From contig CAKNFP010000001.1 in the NCBI GenBank assembly GCA_930633525.1, positions 3,202,001 to 3,266,000 of the forward strand: a stretch of 64,000 bases of DNA, written 5' to 3'. The first letter of the stretch is position 1. Every line of letters starts with the position of its first letter. Under the pieces are notes generated by a model. The model worked only from the letters and a program-made list of their open reading frames with translations. It had not been told where the DNA came from and made no database searches. Positions 1 to 9,222 of this stretch are shown piece by piece. The stretch is from Hyphomicrobiales bacterium (GTDB lineage Bacteria > Pseudomonadota > Alphaproteobacteria > Rhizobiales > Beijerinckiaceae). The translations under genes were made by a program, and so were the position numbers.

Positions 1-2
1 TT

Positions 3-569
3 ATCGGCCTGTTGCCCGCGACCGGCGGCTCGGTGAGCTTCAACGACAAGCCGCTGGCGGGGCAGCCGGCCTATCGGGTCGCCCGCCAGGGCATTGGCCT
101 TGTGCCGGAGGGCCGGCAGATCTTCCCCAATCTCACGGTGGAAGAAAACCTGGTCGCGACGGCCTCGCCCGGACCGGACCGCAGCAAGGCGCCGCGCTGG
201 TCGCTGCCCGATATCTACGCGCTTTTTCCACGCCTCAAGGAGCGGCGCGGCAATCTCGGCAACCAGCTCTCAGGCGGTGAGCAGCAGATGCTCGCCATCG
301 GCCGCGCGTTGATGACGAACCCCCGCCTTCTCATGCTCGACGAGGCCACCGAGGGGCTCGCGCCGCTGATCCGGGAAGAGATCTGGAACTGCCTGCGCCA
401 GCTCAAGAACGAGCATCAGGCGATCCTCGTCGTGGACAAGAATGTCGATGCCTTGACCACTTTCGCGGATCGCCATGTGGTCATCGAAAAGGGCGCGGTG
501 GTTTGGACCGGCACGAGCAGCGCGCTGAAGTCTGATCCCAGCGTGAAGGACCGCTTTCTCCATGTATGA
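3..569 (+). CDS. livF: Branched-chain amino acid ABC transporter ATP-binding protein, LivF type (5' end outside window)
   Basis: This is the C-terminal 188 residues of an ABC ATPase; the frame is open to the window edge, so the Walker A part lies upstream. The stretch GLVPEGRQIFPNLTVEENL is typical of LivF, the second ATPase of high-affinity branched-chain amino acid or amide importers. The ABC signature LSGGEQQ is at 267-287 and is followed by a Walker B region LLMLDEATEGLAP. The rest of the liv operon would be to the left. Solute cannot be told from the ATPase. The stop at 569 is followed by about 120 bases without a gene. Confidence 0.85.
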   Translation: MGLLPATGGSVSFNDKPLAGQPAYRVARQGIGLVPEGRQIFPNLTVEENLVATASPGPDRSKAPRWSLPDIYALFPRLKERRGNLGNQLSGGEQQMLAIGRALMTNPRLLMLDEATEGLAPLIREEIWNCLRQLKNEHQAILVVDKNVDALTTFADRHVVIEKGAVVWTGTSSALKSDPSVKDRFLHV

Positions 570-693
570 AGTCCCGGCGGACGCCGCCGATCCAATCCGG
601 ACATCACAGCCGCTATAGTGAGAAACAAGACGCGCAGTGTTCAACGGGCCCCACGAGAGAGATGGGCCCATCTGAAACGGAAAGGTGAACCCC

Positions 694-1140
694 ATGTCGA
701 TTGCAGAGACCGCAGGTATTCGCAAGGCCAACGACGGCCTGGACGGCATCACCTGGAATATCCTTGGCCAGACTTATGTGCCGAAAACACGGACGGATGA
801 CAGCTTTTCCTGGCATGCGACCTTCCCGCCCGGCACCTTCGTGCCGCCGCATATCCATCCCGACCAGGATGAATATATCTATATGCTTGAAGGCGAATTG
901 ACCTTCTGGCTGGAAGGCGTCGAGAACAAGGCCGGCCCCGGCGATCTCGCCCGCCTGCCGCGCGACAAGGCCCACGGCATCTTCAACAAGAGTGACCAGA
1001 CGGCCAAATGCCTGTTCTGGGTGAGCCCGACGCAAAAGCTGTTCGAGCTGTTCACCGCCATCCACGGCGTTCCCGACCCGGCCGAGGTCGTGCGCCGGGC
1101 CGCCCTTCACAACGTCCACTTCCTGCCGCCGGAAGCGTAA
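694..1140 (+). CDS. Single-domain cupin protein
   Basis: A small protein of 148 residues with one cupin barrel. Cupin motif 1 is present with His53, His55 and Glu60 followed by Gly67, and motif 2 has Pro89 and His94, so a divalent metal site is likely. The ATG at 694 is preferred over an in-frame GTG at 685 because a GGAAAGG ribosome site lies at 679-685. Substrate is unknown; such proteins include small dioxygenases, isomerases and sugar- or quercetin-binding proteins. It stands alone between a transporter gene and a convergent LysR gene. Confidence 0.8.
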   Translation: MSIAETAGIRKANDGLDGITWNILGQTYVPKTRTDDSFSWHATFPPGTFVPPHIHPDQDEYIYMLEGELTFWLEGVENKAGPGDLARLPRDKAHGIFNKSDQTAKCLFWVSPTQKLFELFTAIHGVPDPAEVVRRAALHNVHFLPPEA

Positions 1141-1174
1141 GGCGGACGTCAGCCGCGCGGTGAATCGCTAGCGT

Positions 1175-1265
1175 CCCCTCTCCCGAGTGGGAGAGGGACA
1201 GGGTGAGGGTCCAGGATCAGCGCTGATTCCCCTCACCCCAACCCTCTCCCGCCGGGGAGAGGGAG
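1175..1265. repeat. Nested palindromic intergenic repeat (REP/terminator-like)
   Basis: Two short hairpins, one around CCCTCTCCC-GGGAGAGGG at 1176-1197 and one at 1243-1265, are arranged as mirror images about a central ATCAGCGCTGAT palindrome at 1214-1225, with GGGTGAGGG pairing to CCCTCACCC. The whole 91-bp unit can fold as one long hairpin. Elements of this look are common dispersed repeats in alphaproteobacteria. It lies between convergent genes and may end transcription from both. Confidence 0.75.
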
Positions 1266-1289
1266 AACCGCCGGCCGGACATTGCCCCC

Positions 1290-2213
1290 TCAGATCAGTT
1301 CGCCTTCCATATAGCGGCGGCACTGGCTCATTTCGGCGGCGAGAAAATCCATCAGCGCACGCACGCGGGCGTTGTGGCGCAGATCCGGGTGGGTGAGCAG
1401 CCACAGCTGCGCCTCGAACTGCTTGTCCGGCGGCTGCAGCCGCACCAGCGACGGGCGCGCATCGGCGATGAAACAAGGCAGATGGCCGATGCCCAAACCT
1501 GCCTCGATCGCCTCGGCGAGCCCGAGCACCGTATTGACCTTGTAGCCGACATTCTCCGGCGCGATATGGGTCCGCACGAAGCGCACCACATTGAGCGAGC
1601 CGAGATTGTCGCCAAGCGAGACCCAGGTCCTGTTGCACAGCGTCGCAAGATCGGCGTTGCGCTGGGTCTCCGGGTCCGGGAAATCGCTCGCCCGGCCATA
1701 GAGCGCCCAGGCGACATTGGCGATGCGGCGCCCGACGAGATTCTCGGGCGGCTTGTCGGTCGCGCGGATGGCGACATCGGCATCCCGCTTGGAGAGATTG
1801 AGCGCCTGATTTGTCAGCACGATATCGAGCTGGATCGTGGGGTAGGCCTCGCGGAACCGGGCGAACAGGGATGTCAGCAGATGCACCAGGAGGGAGTCGT
1901 TGGTGGTGACGCGCAGCTCACCGGCCGGCGCCAGCTCCCGCCCGACAAGCTTGCGGGTCACCGCCGTGATGTCGGCATCGACCCGCTCCGCGACCGCGAC
2001 GATCTCTTCTCCCGCAGGCGTCAGCGCATAGCCCGCCCGGTGGCGCTCGAACAGCTTGACGCCGAGCGCCTCCTCGATCTGGCCGAGACGCCGGAACACG
2101 GTCGAATGGTTCACGCCCATCTGCGCGGCGGCAGCCGGCAACCCGCGCGCATCGGCGATCGCCTTGATCAGACGGAAGTCGTCCCAGGCAAGATGCTTGA
2201 AAGGCTCAACCAT
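1290..2213 (-). CDS. LysR-family transcriptional regulator
   Basis: A 307-residue LysR-type regulator with an N-terminal winged helix-turn-helix (DFRLIKAIADARGLPAAAAQ, about residues 12-31) and a type-2 periplasmic-binding-like effector domain. The ATG at 2213 gives the usual LysR spacing to the helix-turn-helix; an upstream in-frame start at 2255 would add 14 unconserved residues. It is divergent from the mhqO-like gene at 2445, with a 231-bp intergenic region, so it is the natural candidate to control the mhqO/mhqD pair. Effector is unknown. Confidence 0.87.
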   Translation of the reverse strand: MVEPFKHLAWDDFRLIKAIADARGLPAAAAQMGVNHSTVFRRLGQIEEALGVKLFERHRAGYALTPAGEEIVAVAERVDADITAVTRKLVGRELAPAGELRVTTNDSLLVHLLTSLFARFREAYPTIQLDIVLTNQALNLSKRDADVAIRATDKPPENLVGRRIANVAWALYGRASDFPDPETQRNADLATLCNRTWVSLGDNLGSLNVVRFVRTHIAPENVGYKVNTVLGLAEAIEAGLGIGHLPCFIADARPSLVRLQPPDKQFEAQLWLLTHPDLRHNARVRALMDFLAAEMSQCRRYMEGELI

Positions 2214-2444
2214 GACGCGGATCCCAATGCCACAACCATCGGCCAGGCTGGCCAAGGGCTCCAGAGCTTAGCGGCAAACTCAGGTCGAGAAAAGCAGAAC
2301 AGACATTGCATAAACGCAATGGAAACACCCTAGCGCTTCGAGCGATTGGCGCTATCTCTAGACACATCGAAGGCGGCAATGACCGCCCGGCACCGAGCTT
2401 CCGGATGCGTGTCCGTCGAAGCTCCCCGAAGGAGTGTACGATCG

Positions 2445-3377
2445 ATGGTCCAGAATGGCATTCACCACGTCACCGCTATCGCCGGTCCCGCACGTCGCAA
2501 TTTCCATTTCTACACGGAAGTCCTCGGCCTGCGTTTCGTGAAGCGCACCGTGAACTTCGATGATCCCGGCACCTACCACTTCTATTTCGGGGACGAGGCA
2601 GGGTCACCCGGCACCATCCTCACCTTCTTCCCGTGGGAGCATGTGGCACCCGGCCGCCTCGGCGTCGGCGAGACGCAGGAGACGGTGTTCCGCGTGCCGG
2701 AGGGGTCCATCGGGTACTGGACGCACCGCTTCGTCGAGAAGGGCGTGGTGCACCAGGCCCCGGAGAAACGCTTCGGTGAAACGGTGCTGGCGTTCAAGGA
2801 TCCGGACGGTATGCGGCTTTCCCTCGTCGGCGTTGCGGGCATCGAAGCCGAACCCGCATGGGGCGGCAGCGACGTTCCCGCGGAGAACGCTATCCGCGGC
2901 TTTCACAGTGTCAGCCTGCTGATCAAGGACGCGGCGCCGACAGGCGCGATCCTGACGGACGTTCTCGGCTTCAGCGAAGTCGGCCGTGAGGGCGCGCTCA
3001 TCCGCTACAAGGCGGGCGACACCGCGATCGGCGGTATCGTCGACCTGCGCGCCGCCGGCGAGTTCCTGCCGGCGCGCATGGGGGGCGGGTCGGTTCACCA
3101 TGTCGCCTTCCGCGCGGCTGACGATGCCGCGCAGGAGGCGATGGTCAGGAAGCTGCGGGAGAACCACGGCATCCAGACCACGGAGCAGAAGGACCGCAAT
3201 TACTTCCGGTCCGTCTATTTCCGCGAGCCCGGCCATGTACTCTTCGAGATCGCGACCGATGATCCGGGCTTCGCGGCCGACGAGCCGCTGGCCTCGCTCG
3301 GCCAGGCCCTGAAGCTTCCGTCCTTCCTCGAGCACCGCCGCGCGGAGATCGAGGCTGTGCTCCCCGAGCTCGGCTAA
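2445..3377 (+). CDS. mhqO: Ring-cleaving dioxygenase of the VOC family, MhqO-like
   Basis: A 310-residue protein with two glyoxalase/VOC modules. The first begins NGIHHVTAIAG (His7, His8); the second has SVHHVAF (His218, His219) and Glu268 in GHVLFEIAT, which together match the two-His one-Glu metal site of extradiol dioxygenases. MhqO proteins open hydroquinone or catechol rings. The start at 2445 is supported by AAGGAGTG at 2428-2435; the longer frame from 2346 has no such site. It is followed after 83 bp by an MhqD-like hydrolase, the pairing known from quinone-stress operons. Confidence 0.85.
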   Translation: MVQNGIHHVTAIAGPARRNFHFYTEVLGLRFVKRTVNFDDPGTYHFYFGDEAGSPGTILTFFPWEHVAPGRLGVGETQETVFRVPEGSIGYWTHRFVEKGVVHQAPEKRFGETVLAFKDPDGMRLSLVGVAGIEAEPAWGGSDVPAENAIRGFHSVSLLIKDAAPTGAILTDVLGFSEVGREGALIRYKAGDTAIGGIVDLRAAGEFLPARMGGGSVHHVAFRAADDAAQEAMVRKLRENHGIQTTEQKDRNYFRSVYFREPGHVLFEIATDDPGFAADEPLASLGQALKLPSFLEHRRAEIEAVLPELG

Positions 3378-3460
3378 TCCCGGGCCAGCGAAGACAAGAC
3401 GCCTGTCCTGCGCCCTCGCGGCGCGGGACAGCGCTTAACCTGATTTGCAAGGAGGCCGTC

Positions 3461-4087
3461 ATGAGCGCCGCTTTGTCGTTTATCCACCGCTTCGAGCCCG
3501 CCACGAAGGCCGGCCTCGCTCCACTCCTGTTGCTGCATGGAACCGGGGGTGACGAGAACGACCTCCTGTCGCTCGGCCACCTGCTGTCCCCTGGCGCCGC
3601 GCTCCTGTCGCCGCGCGGCAAGGTCTCAGAGGGGGGAGCGCCGCGCTTTTTCCGACGTCTCACGGAAGGGGTCTTCGACGAGGACGACGTGCGCCGCCGC
3701 GCCGACGAACTCGCGGGCTTCATTCGCGAGGCGCGAGCCGCCTACGACCTTCCAGCGCCGATAGCGATCGGCTTTTCCAATGGCGCGAATATCGCGGCGG
3801 CCCTGCTCTATCGCCAGCCGGATGCACTGGCTGGCGCGGTGCTGCTGCGCGCCATGGTCCCTCTGCCGGAGGCGCCGGTGCGGGATCTTGCCGGGCGGGA
3901 CGTACTCATCCTGTCCGGGTCGATGGATCCGATCGCGCAGGAGGAAAATGCCAAGCGTCTGGCCGCCACGCTCGCTGAGGGCGGCGGGCGGGTGACACAT
4001 CGCATCCTCCCGGCGGGCCACGGCTTGTCCCAGGCTGATGTCAACATCAGCAAGGAGTGGCTCGGCGCGCTGAAGCAGCCTGCTTAG
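3461..4087 (+). CDS. mhqD: Alpha/beta hydrolase, phospholipase/carboxylesterase family (MhqD-like)
   Basis: A 208-residue carboxylesterase. The nucleophile is Ser106 in GFSNGAN, with Asp156 (SGSMDP) and His187 (PAGHGLS) in the right places for a Ser-Asp-His triad, and LLLHGTGGDEND near the N terminus forms the oxyanion region. A strong AAGGAGG site precedes the ATG. The close position behind the MhqO-like dioxygenase fits a job on a ring-cleavage or quinone-derived ester. Exact substrate is not shown by the sequence. Confidence 0.85.
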   Translation: MSAALSFIHRFEPATKAGLAPLLLLHGTGGDENDLLSLGHLLSPGAALLSPRGKVSEGGAPRFFRRLTEGVFDEDDVRRRADELAGFIREARAAYDLPAPIAIGFSNGANIAAALLYRQPDALAGAVLLRAMVPLPEAPVRDLAGRDVLILSGSMDPIAQEENAKRLAATLAEGGGRVTHRILPAGHGLSQADVNISKEWLGALKQPA

Positions 4088-4110
4088 AGCATGCAGCGTT
4101 TGGACGGAAA

Positions 4111-4163
4111 CCACCTTGTCGTTCCGGGCGCGGCGCTCGCGCCGCCCCGGGATGACGCGGTGG
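4111..4163. terminator. Long hairpin between convergent genes
   Basis: Arms beginning CCACC (4111-4115) and ending GGTGG (4159-4163) enclose a near-perfect inner stem of GTCGTTCCGGG and GCGGCGC against GCGCCGC and CCGGGATGAC. It lies 24 bp after the MhqD-like stop and 22 bp before the end of the convergent MFS gene. It has no clear U-run, so it may be a dispersed palindromic repeat working as a two-way transcription barrier. Confidence 0.55.
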
Positions 4164-4185
4164 TTCGGCGTGAAATCAGCGCGCT

Positions 4186-5403
4186 CTAACCAGCGTTGGC
4201 GTGATGCTGGGCGATCATGAAGGCGATCTGGGCGATGATCGTCGCGCCGCCCAACACCAGGGCGGCAGCCAGCGCGGGATGCGAGCCGACACCGGCCAGC
4301 CCCGCGCAAAGCGCGCCCACCGACATCTGCGCGAAGCCGTAGAGTCCCGATGCCGAACCCACCACCTTCGGGTTGACGCTGACCGCTTGCGTGAGAGCGG
4401 TCGGCGCCGCAAAGCCGGCGCCAAACAGGAAGAGGAACATAAGCCCGACGACCCAAGACACGGTGAGATGCCCGCTTACGACGACACCGAGGAACATGAA
4501 GGCCGCCGCGAGGCTCACGAGATTGCCACCGATCAAAAGCGATCGGATCGGCACGCGCATGATCAGACGGCTGACGGCGATGCTGCCGATCCAGATGCCG
4601 GTGACAAGGATCGCAAGATAAATCCCCACCTCATACGCAGGCCGGCCCAGTTCGTTGATGAAGATGAAGGGGGCCACACCGATGAAGGCGTACATGGACG
4701 TCGTGGCACAGCCACCGCCTATGGCATAGCCGAGGAAGGCAGGCGATGTGAGAAGGCTGCGATAGTTGCGCGCCAGCGTCGCCACGGAATTGTCGCCGCC
4801 GGACCGCCGCGTCTCCGGCAGAAGCCACACCGTGAACATGATGTTCATCGCGCCGAAAAGGGCGAGCAGCACAAAGATGAAGCGCCAGCCAACGGTGGAC
4901 GACACCACGCTGCCTATCAGCGGTGCGATCGCCGGCCCGACGGTGATGAACAGATTCACGATTGCCAGGCTTCGGACGGAATCCTGGGGGCTGGAGATAT
5001 CGCGGATAATAGCGCGGCTGAGTACCATGCCGACACAACCGCCCATCGCCTGGAACAGACGCGCCGCAATCAGCCCATGCGCGCTCGGCGCCAGGGCGGC
5101 GGCGATGCCGGCCATGACATAGATGGACAGTCCCGCAATGAGCGTCGGCCGTCGGCCGAAACGGTCGGCGATCGGGCCATAGATCAGCTGCCCGACAGCC
5201 AGCCCGAGGATATACAGGCTGATCGTTAGCTGCATCGCACCAATGCCGGCGCCGAGATCCTGCGCCACCTGCGGCAAAGCCGGCACGAAGATATGCATCG
5301 CGAGCGTCGCGCTGAAGGTCAGCGAGGCGAGAAGCCATAAAGGCACCCTCGGACGCGGCCCGTCCACCATGCCAGCCGCAGCGTCCTTCATCGGGGCGTT
5401 CAC
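4186..5403 (-). CDS. Bcr/CflA-type MFS multidrug efflux transporter
   Basis: A 405-residue integral membrane protein with about 12 hydrophobic helices in two six-helix halves. The loop GPIADRFGRRPTL is the MFS motif A of drug:proton antiporters, and GRAIIRDISSP-type sequence after helix 4 is typical of the Bcr/CflA subfamily. The start overlaps the stop of the MarR gene (GTGA at 5400-5403); an in-frame ATG lies at 5391. Coupling to a MarR repressor suggests inducible efflux of a toxic organic compound. Confidence 0.87.
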   Translation of the reverse strand: MNAPMKDAAAGMVDGPRPRVPLWLLASLTFSATLAMHIFVPALPQVAQDLGAGIGAMQLTISLYILGLAVGQLIYGPIADRFGRRPTLIAGLSIYVMAGIAAALAPSAHGLIAARLFQAMGGCVGMVLSRAIIRDISSPQDSVRSLAIVNLFITVGPAIAPLIGSVVSSTVGWRFIFVLLALFGAMNIMFTVWLLPETRRSGGDNSVATLARNYRSLLTSPAFLGYAIGGGCATTSMYAFIGVAPFIFINELGRPAYEVGIYLAILVTGIWIGSIAVSRLIMRVPIRSLLIGGNLVSLAAAFMFLGVVVSGHLTVSWVVGLMFLFLFGAGFAAPTALTQAVSVNPKVVGSASGLYGFAQMSVGALCAGLAGVGSHPALAAALVLGGATIIAQIAFMIAQHHANAG

Positions 5404-5858
5404 GCGGCGATCTCTTCAGCTGCGGGGGAAAGAACCGTCGCGATATGATCGAGAACCCGCATGGTGATCGCGAGGTCCTCGGGAGCAACATTAGCCAGCG
5501 CCACCTCGCGCACGCCCCGCGCGAACACCTCCACGCGCTGCACCGTCGCCTGGCCAAGCGCGGTCAGCACGATGGCCTTGGTACGACGGTCCCGCCCCTC
5601 ACGGCGCTCGACCAGGCCAGCCCGCTGCAACGAATCGAGCAGTCGGACGACGGACGAACGATCGAGCGACAGGGATGCGGCCAGATCCTTCTGATACATG
5701 GGATGGGTTGCGCGGGCGATGCGCAGCAGGGGAAGCCAGGTCGCCTCTGTCAAATCGAAGGGTTGCAGATGGCGATCCACGGCGCGACGCCACTGGCGCG
5801 CCGCATGGGCGAGTAGTGGTCCAAGGCGGTTGCGCTCATGGTGGGGGAGAACAGACAT
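5400..5858 (-). CDS. MarR-family transcriptional regulator
   Basis: A 152-residue MarR regulator: YQKDLAASLSLDRSSVVRLLDSLQRAGLVERRE is the recognition helix followed by the wing with EGRDRRTK. The ATG at 5858 is chosen because a palindrome that looks like the operator sits just upstream (5887-5906) and would lie inside the coding region if the longer frame (from 5897 or 5966) were used. The gene is first in a two-gene operon with the MFS transporter and likely represses it. Confidence 0.85.
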   Translation of the reverse strand: MSVLPHHERNRLGPLLAHAARQWRRAVDRHLQPFDLTEATWLPLLRIARATHPMYQKDLAASLSLDRSSVVRLLDSLQRAGLVERREGRDRRTKAIVLTALGQATVQRVEVFARGVREVALANVAPEDLAITMRVLDHIATVLSPAAEEIAA

Positions 5859-5886
5859 GACAGCCTCGGAACCAGACGCCGCACCA

Positions 5887-5906
5887 ATAGATGACATATC
5901 ATCAAT
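5887..5906. promoter_or_regulatory. Candidate MarR operator
   Basis: The arms ATAGATGA (5887-5894) and TCATCAAT (5899-5906) form an inverted repeat with one mismatch and a 4-bp centre. It starts 28 bp before the MarR start codon, a usual place for an autoregulatory operator. Confidence 0.55.
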
Positions 5907-6016
5907 TGCGGCACAAATTCCCGGGGCAGAACGCTGACCCGCGCTGAAAGCATGGGCGAGACGCAACGTCGTTGAGCGCCGTCAAGGCCCGGGAGGAAAC
6001 CCGGATGCGAATTGCG

Positions 6017-6415
6017 CTACTGCCAGAGCCCGAATTTCGCCCATTGCGCTTCGGGGATCATGGGTCCGATCTTGTAGTCGAACGCCGTGATCTTCATGTG
6101 ATCCGGGTTCGCCTCACAGCTGAAGCTGTAGCGATACCAGTGGCCGGCGCTTCGGAAAGCCCCGCCATTGCCCGTAAGCCGGTCACCATTGCGCTGGGTG
6201 GGGCTGATAGCGTCGGCGAGGGCCCGGTCCGGACGGAAGGCATTTGCATCGTGACGGATACGCGCCATTGCCTCCACGTCGCAGAGCTGTGTGAAACGCT
6301 CGGCCGGATCGAGCTTGCGGAGACTGGCTTCCAGCCGGGGATCGACAGCATAGGCGGGAGCGACCATGAGACCGAAAACAAACAAGGTCGCCGACAGCTT
6401 CAACATCAATCCCAC
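6017..6415 (-). CDS. DUF930-family exported protein
   Basis: A 132-residue protein with a cleavable signal peptide (hydrophobic residues about 5-18, cleavage likely after AYA at residue 23). The mature part has the DUF930 pattern: LEASLRKLDPAERFTQLCDVEAMARI near the start, then DRALADAISP and SAGHWYRYSFSCEANPDHMKI with two cysteines that could form a disulfide. The family is found mainly in Hyphomicrobiales and has no known function. It appears to be a single-gene unit. Confidence 0.8.
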   Translation of the reverse strand: MGLMLKLSATLFVFGLMVAPAYAVDPRLEASLRKLDPAERFTQLCDVEAMARIRHDANAFRPDRALADAISPTQRNGDRLTGNGGAFRSAGHWYRYSFSCEANPDHMKITAFDYKIGPMIPEAQWAKFGLWQ

Positions 6416-6457
6416 GTCCTCATCATCAAATCACGCTGGCGCAAGTAACCCGGGATC

Positions 6458-8119
6458 CTATTCGTCGGTGGCCGCGATGCGGCTTGGCAGCAGATCACCG
6501 GTGCGCTCAAGTACAGGATAGGCAGCAGCGGCGACTATATGCGAATTGATCAACTTGATATCCCGCAGGAGATCAAGATGCAGTGAGCTCGTCTCGGCCG
6601 TGTCCAGACGACCCGTGCGAAGACGCGCAAAATGCGCCTCGGTTGCAGCATTCTCCGCATCACGAAACGCCACTTTTTCCTCCGCGAGAAGTCGGGCGGC
6701 GCGGGCGTCTTCCGTCATGAAAAGCGATGCGGCCGTCCGCAGGTTGGCGATGAGCCTGTCGACCAAAGCCAGCAGCTCACCCTGCCCCTCCTTGGAAAAG
6801 GTGAGCCCGCGCTTGAGACGCTTTGAGGCATGAGGCAGCAGGTTACGGTCGATGACATCGCCGGCCTGTTCGAGATTCATCGTAAATGCGAGCACCTCGT
6901 TCAGGCGCCGATGGTCGGCATCACTCAACTCCTCAGGATCGATCGAGGTCAGATAGGACTTGATCGCGGTATTGAGGTTGTCGAGGATATCATCGAGGCG
7001 CTTGGTCTCGCTGATTATCTTGCGATCATCCTTGGCAAGAGCATCGCGCGCGCCGCGCAACATCTTCTCCAGCATGTCGGCCAGCCGCAATGCCTCGCGG
7101 GAGGCACTGCCCAAGGCAACGATCGGCGTCTCCTTGGCCGCATTGTCGAGATAGATCGGCTGCGCTGGATCGTTCGCCTTCGCGCGCTCCGGCAAGATCT
7201 TCTCGAGGAACCGGCTGTAGGGACCGAGGAACGGGAAAAACGCTGCGGCGATCACGAGATTGAAGAAGGTATGGAAATCAGCGACCATGCGCCCCGCGTC
7301 ACCGTCGAGGCGGACCATCAAGCTTGAGATCGGATCGATCAGGGCGAGCGCGACAACGCCGCCGACGATCCGGTTGAGCAGATTTCCGATCGGCAGCCGC
7401 TTGGCGGCCGGGTCGTCACTCGTCGTCCCCTCGAGTACGGGATTGACCGCCGTCCCGATATTGGCGCCGATGACGAAGGCGATGGCGGCTTCCGGCGGAA
7501 TGACGCCATTGGTGGCCAGGGACATGATCAGCAGCACGACCGCCACGCTGGAATGAAACGCCCAGGTGACGATGATCCCCAGCAGAACGTCGATGATCGG
7601 CAGGGTCGACACCGCGCCCAGCAAGACCTTGAGGCCAGGCGCATTTTCAAAGGGCGCCATCAGCGTCAGCATCTGATGCAGGGCGATCAGGATGAGCCCG
7701 AGCCCGATGAAGACACGCCCGAGATCATGCAGCCGCGTGCTGGAATCGCGCCGGAACATCACGACGCCGAACAGGATCAGCCCTGGCGCGAAGGCGGCAA
7801 CGTCGAAGGACAAGACCTGGACGATCAGCGTGGTGCCGACATTGGCCCCGAGCATGACCGCGAGCGCGGGCATGAGGCGGACCAGGCCGTCGGCCGCAAA
7901 GCCCGTCACCATAAGACCGGTTGCCGTACTGCTTTGCAGAACCGCCGTAACGCCTAAACCGGCGAGAAAGGCGGACAACCGGTTGCGCAGCGCCGAGCCG
8001 AGGAACGTCCGCAGATGCGGTCCGAAAGCGCGCTGCACCCCGGTCTGCACCATATGGGTGCCCCAGAGCAGCAAAGCGACGTAGCCGGCCAAGTTAATCA
8101 GTGCGAAAGAAATGGCCAT
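6458..8119 (-). CDS. Na+/phosphate cotransporter family protein with C-terminal PhoU-like domain
   Basis: A 553-residue membrane protein. Two inverted Na/Pi-cotransporter repeats are seen, each with the signature serine motif (QSSTAT at residues 62-67 and HSSVAV at 189-194) and GANVGTT or GANIGTA stretches. After about residue 340 a soluble all-helical PhoU-like region follows (ADMLEKMLRGARDAL to the end). These proteins import inorganic phosphate with sodium or tune intracellular phosphate. The ATG at 8119 directly precedes the first helix. No pho box could be made out upstream. Confidence 0.85.
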   Translation of the reverse strand: MAISFALINLAGYVALLLWGTHMVQTGVQRAFGPHLRTFLGSALRNRLSAFLAGLGVTAVLQSSTATGLMVTGFAADGLVRLMPALAVMLGANVGTTLIVQVLSFDVAAFAPGLILFGVVMFRRDSSTRLHDLGRVFIGLGLILIALHQMLTLMAPFENAPGLKVLLGAVSTLPIIDVLLGIIVTWAFHSSVAVVLLIMSLATNGVIPPEAAIAFVIGANIGTAVNPVLEGTTSDDPAAKRLPIGNLLNRIVGGVVALALIDPISSLMVRLDGDAGRMVADFHTFFNLVIAAAFFPFLGPYSRFLEKILPERAKANDPAQPIYLDNAAKETPIVALGSASREALRLADMLEKMLRGARDALAKDDRKIISETKRLDDILDNLNTAIKSYLTSIDPEELSDADHRRLNEVLAFTMNLEQAGDVIDRNLLPHASKRLKRGLTFSKEGQGELLALVDRLIANLRTAASLFMTEDARAARLLAEEKVAFRDAENAATEAHFARLRTGRLDTAETSSLHLDLLRDIKLINSHIVAAAAYPVLERTGDLLPSRIAATDE

Positions 8120-8431
8120 GGAGGGACCGTGCTTTCCTCAGCGCATCTTGTTCTATTGGCATGATGCCCAGGTGGCACTGACACCTGATGCCGAGACTCT
8201 GCTCAACCTCGCCCGAAGACGTCCGCATCCTAAAAAACAGGAAGCGGCTTGGGCAAGATGCGGCAAAGCCCAAATGAGCGCGTCGGCGCTGACCTTTGGC
8301 ATAAGCGGCCTAATGATAGCCGGCATTGCATCGGGAGCAAGCCGGCTACGCTTTTCCGAGGACACGCTGAACAGCTTGCGAGCCGAAAAACGGAGCGCGA
8401 GGGCGCCGCCGGACCAGCCCGATGGGTGCCC
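8120..8431. other. Intergenic region without recognised gene
   Basis: These 312 bases carry the promoter side of the minus-strand phosphate transporter and end at the stop of the flavin reductase gene. Open frames here have no family resemblance or ribosome site, and I see no repeat or RNA gene. Confidence 0.5.
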
Positions 8432-8938
8432 TCACTTGAGGCCGCGGTAACGGCCGTGCCAGTAGAGCAGCGGGTCGACATCCGTGCCGGCGAGCCTGAC
8501 AGCACAAACCTGGCCGATCAGGATTGCATGGGTATGGCGCTCGATTGCCTCTTCGAGCTTGCAATCGATGGCGACCAGCGCCCCATCGAGAAGAGGCGCA
8601 CCCGTGGCGGCGGTGATCCAGGTCGCCCCGGCGAACCGATCCTGGCCCTTCGTCCCATGGCGGCCGGCAAACCGATCCGCGATCTCCTCCTGGCCCTCGG
8701 CGAGGATGTTGACGCCGAAGGCCTGGTATTTCTTCATCGTAGGCCAGGACGAGGCGTTTTTGTTGATAAAGGCGGTGACACGCGGCGGTTCCATGGAAAA
8801 GGAAGACACGGACGTGGCGGTAAAACCATTACGGTCGTCACCTTCACCAACCGTCAGCACGGAGACCGCACCTGCCAATGTTCGCATGGCGGAGCGAAAC
8901 TCGGCCGAGATCTCTGTCATGTCAGTTCCATCATTCAT
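8432..8938 (-). CDS. Flavin reductase-like (FMN-binding split barrel) protein
   Basis: A 168-residue protein of the flavin reductase family. RSAMRTLAGAVSVLTVG, NGFTATSVSSFSMEPPRVTAFINKNASSW and DRFAGRHGTKGQDRF are the family landmarks for FMN binding. Such proteins use NAD(P)H to reduce free FMN for two-component monooxygenases. The start at 8938 has a GGGGA site about nine bases upstream; a second ATG at 8920 is possible. No monooxygenase partner is adjacent. Confidence 0.85.
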   Translation of the reverse strand: MNDGTDMTEISAEFRSAMRTLAGAVSVLTVGEGDDRNGFTATSVSSFSMEPPRVTAFINKNASSWPTMKKYQAFGVNILAEGQEEIADRFAGRHGTKGQDRFAGATWITAATGAPLLDGALVAIDCKLEEAIERHTHAILIGQVCAVRLAGTDVDPLLYWHGRYRGLK

Positions 8939-9222
8939 TCCGTCGTCCCCGTCGCAAGCCTTACTGCAGCAATATTTTGGCGAAACACAGCACAGTTTCC
9001 GGTATTCCAATCGGCCCGCATGCCGCCCTTGCGACATCCCCGACGGGGGCAGCCACAATCCCTAGCATTTGTCGATCGTTGCCAGTGGCATGGGCAATCG
9101 TCAAGCTGGCCGCTGGGTCACGCACCCTGCGCCAATCGAATGCGTCAGACTTCGCTGTCGGCTCCGCAATCGACACCGCCCCGGTGAGAACACCCGGCAT
9201 TTCAACGCAAGCCCCAACGAAA

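Noticed and set aside
8112..8450. 112-residue plus-strand frame in the gap before the flavin reductase
   Set aside because: No ribosome site, no family pattern, overlaps the start of the phosphate transporter gene.
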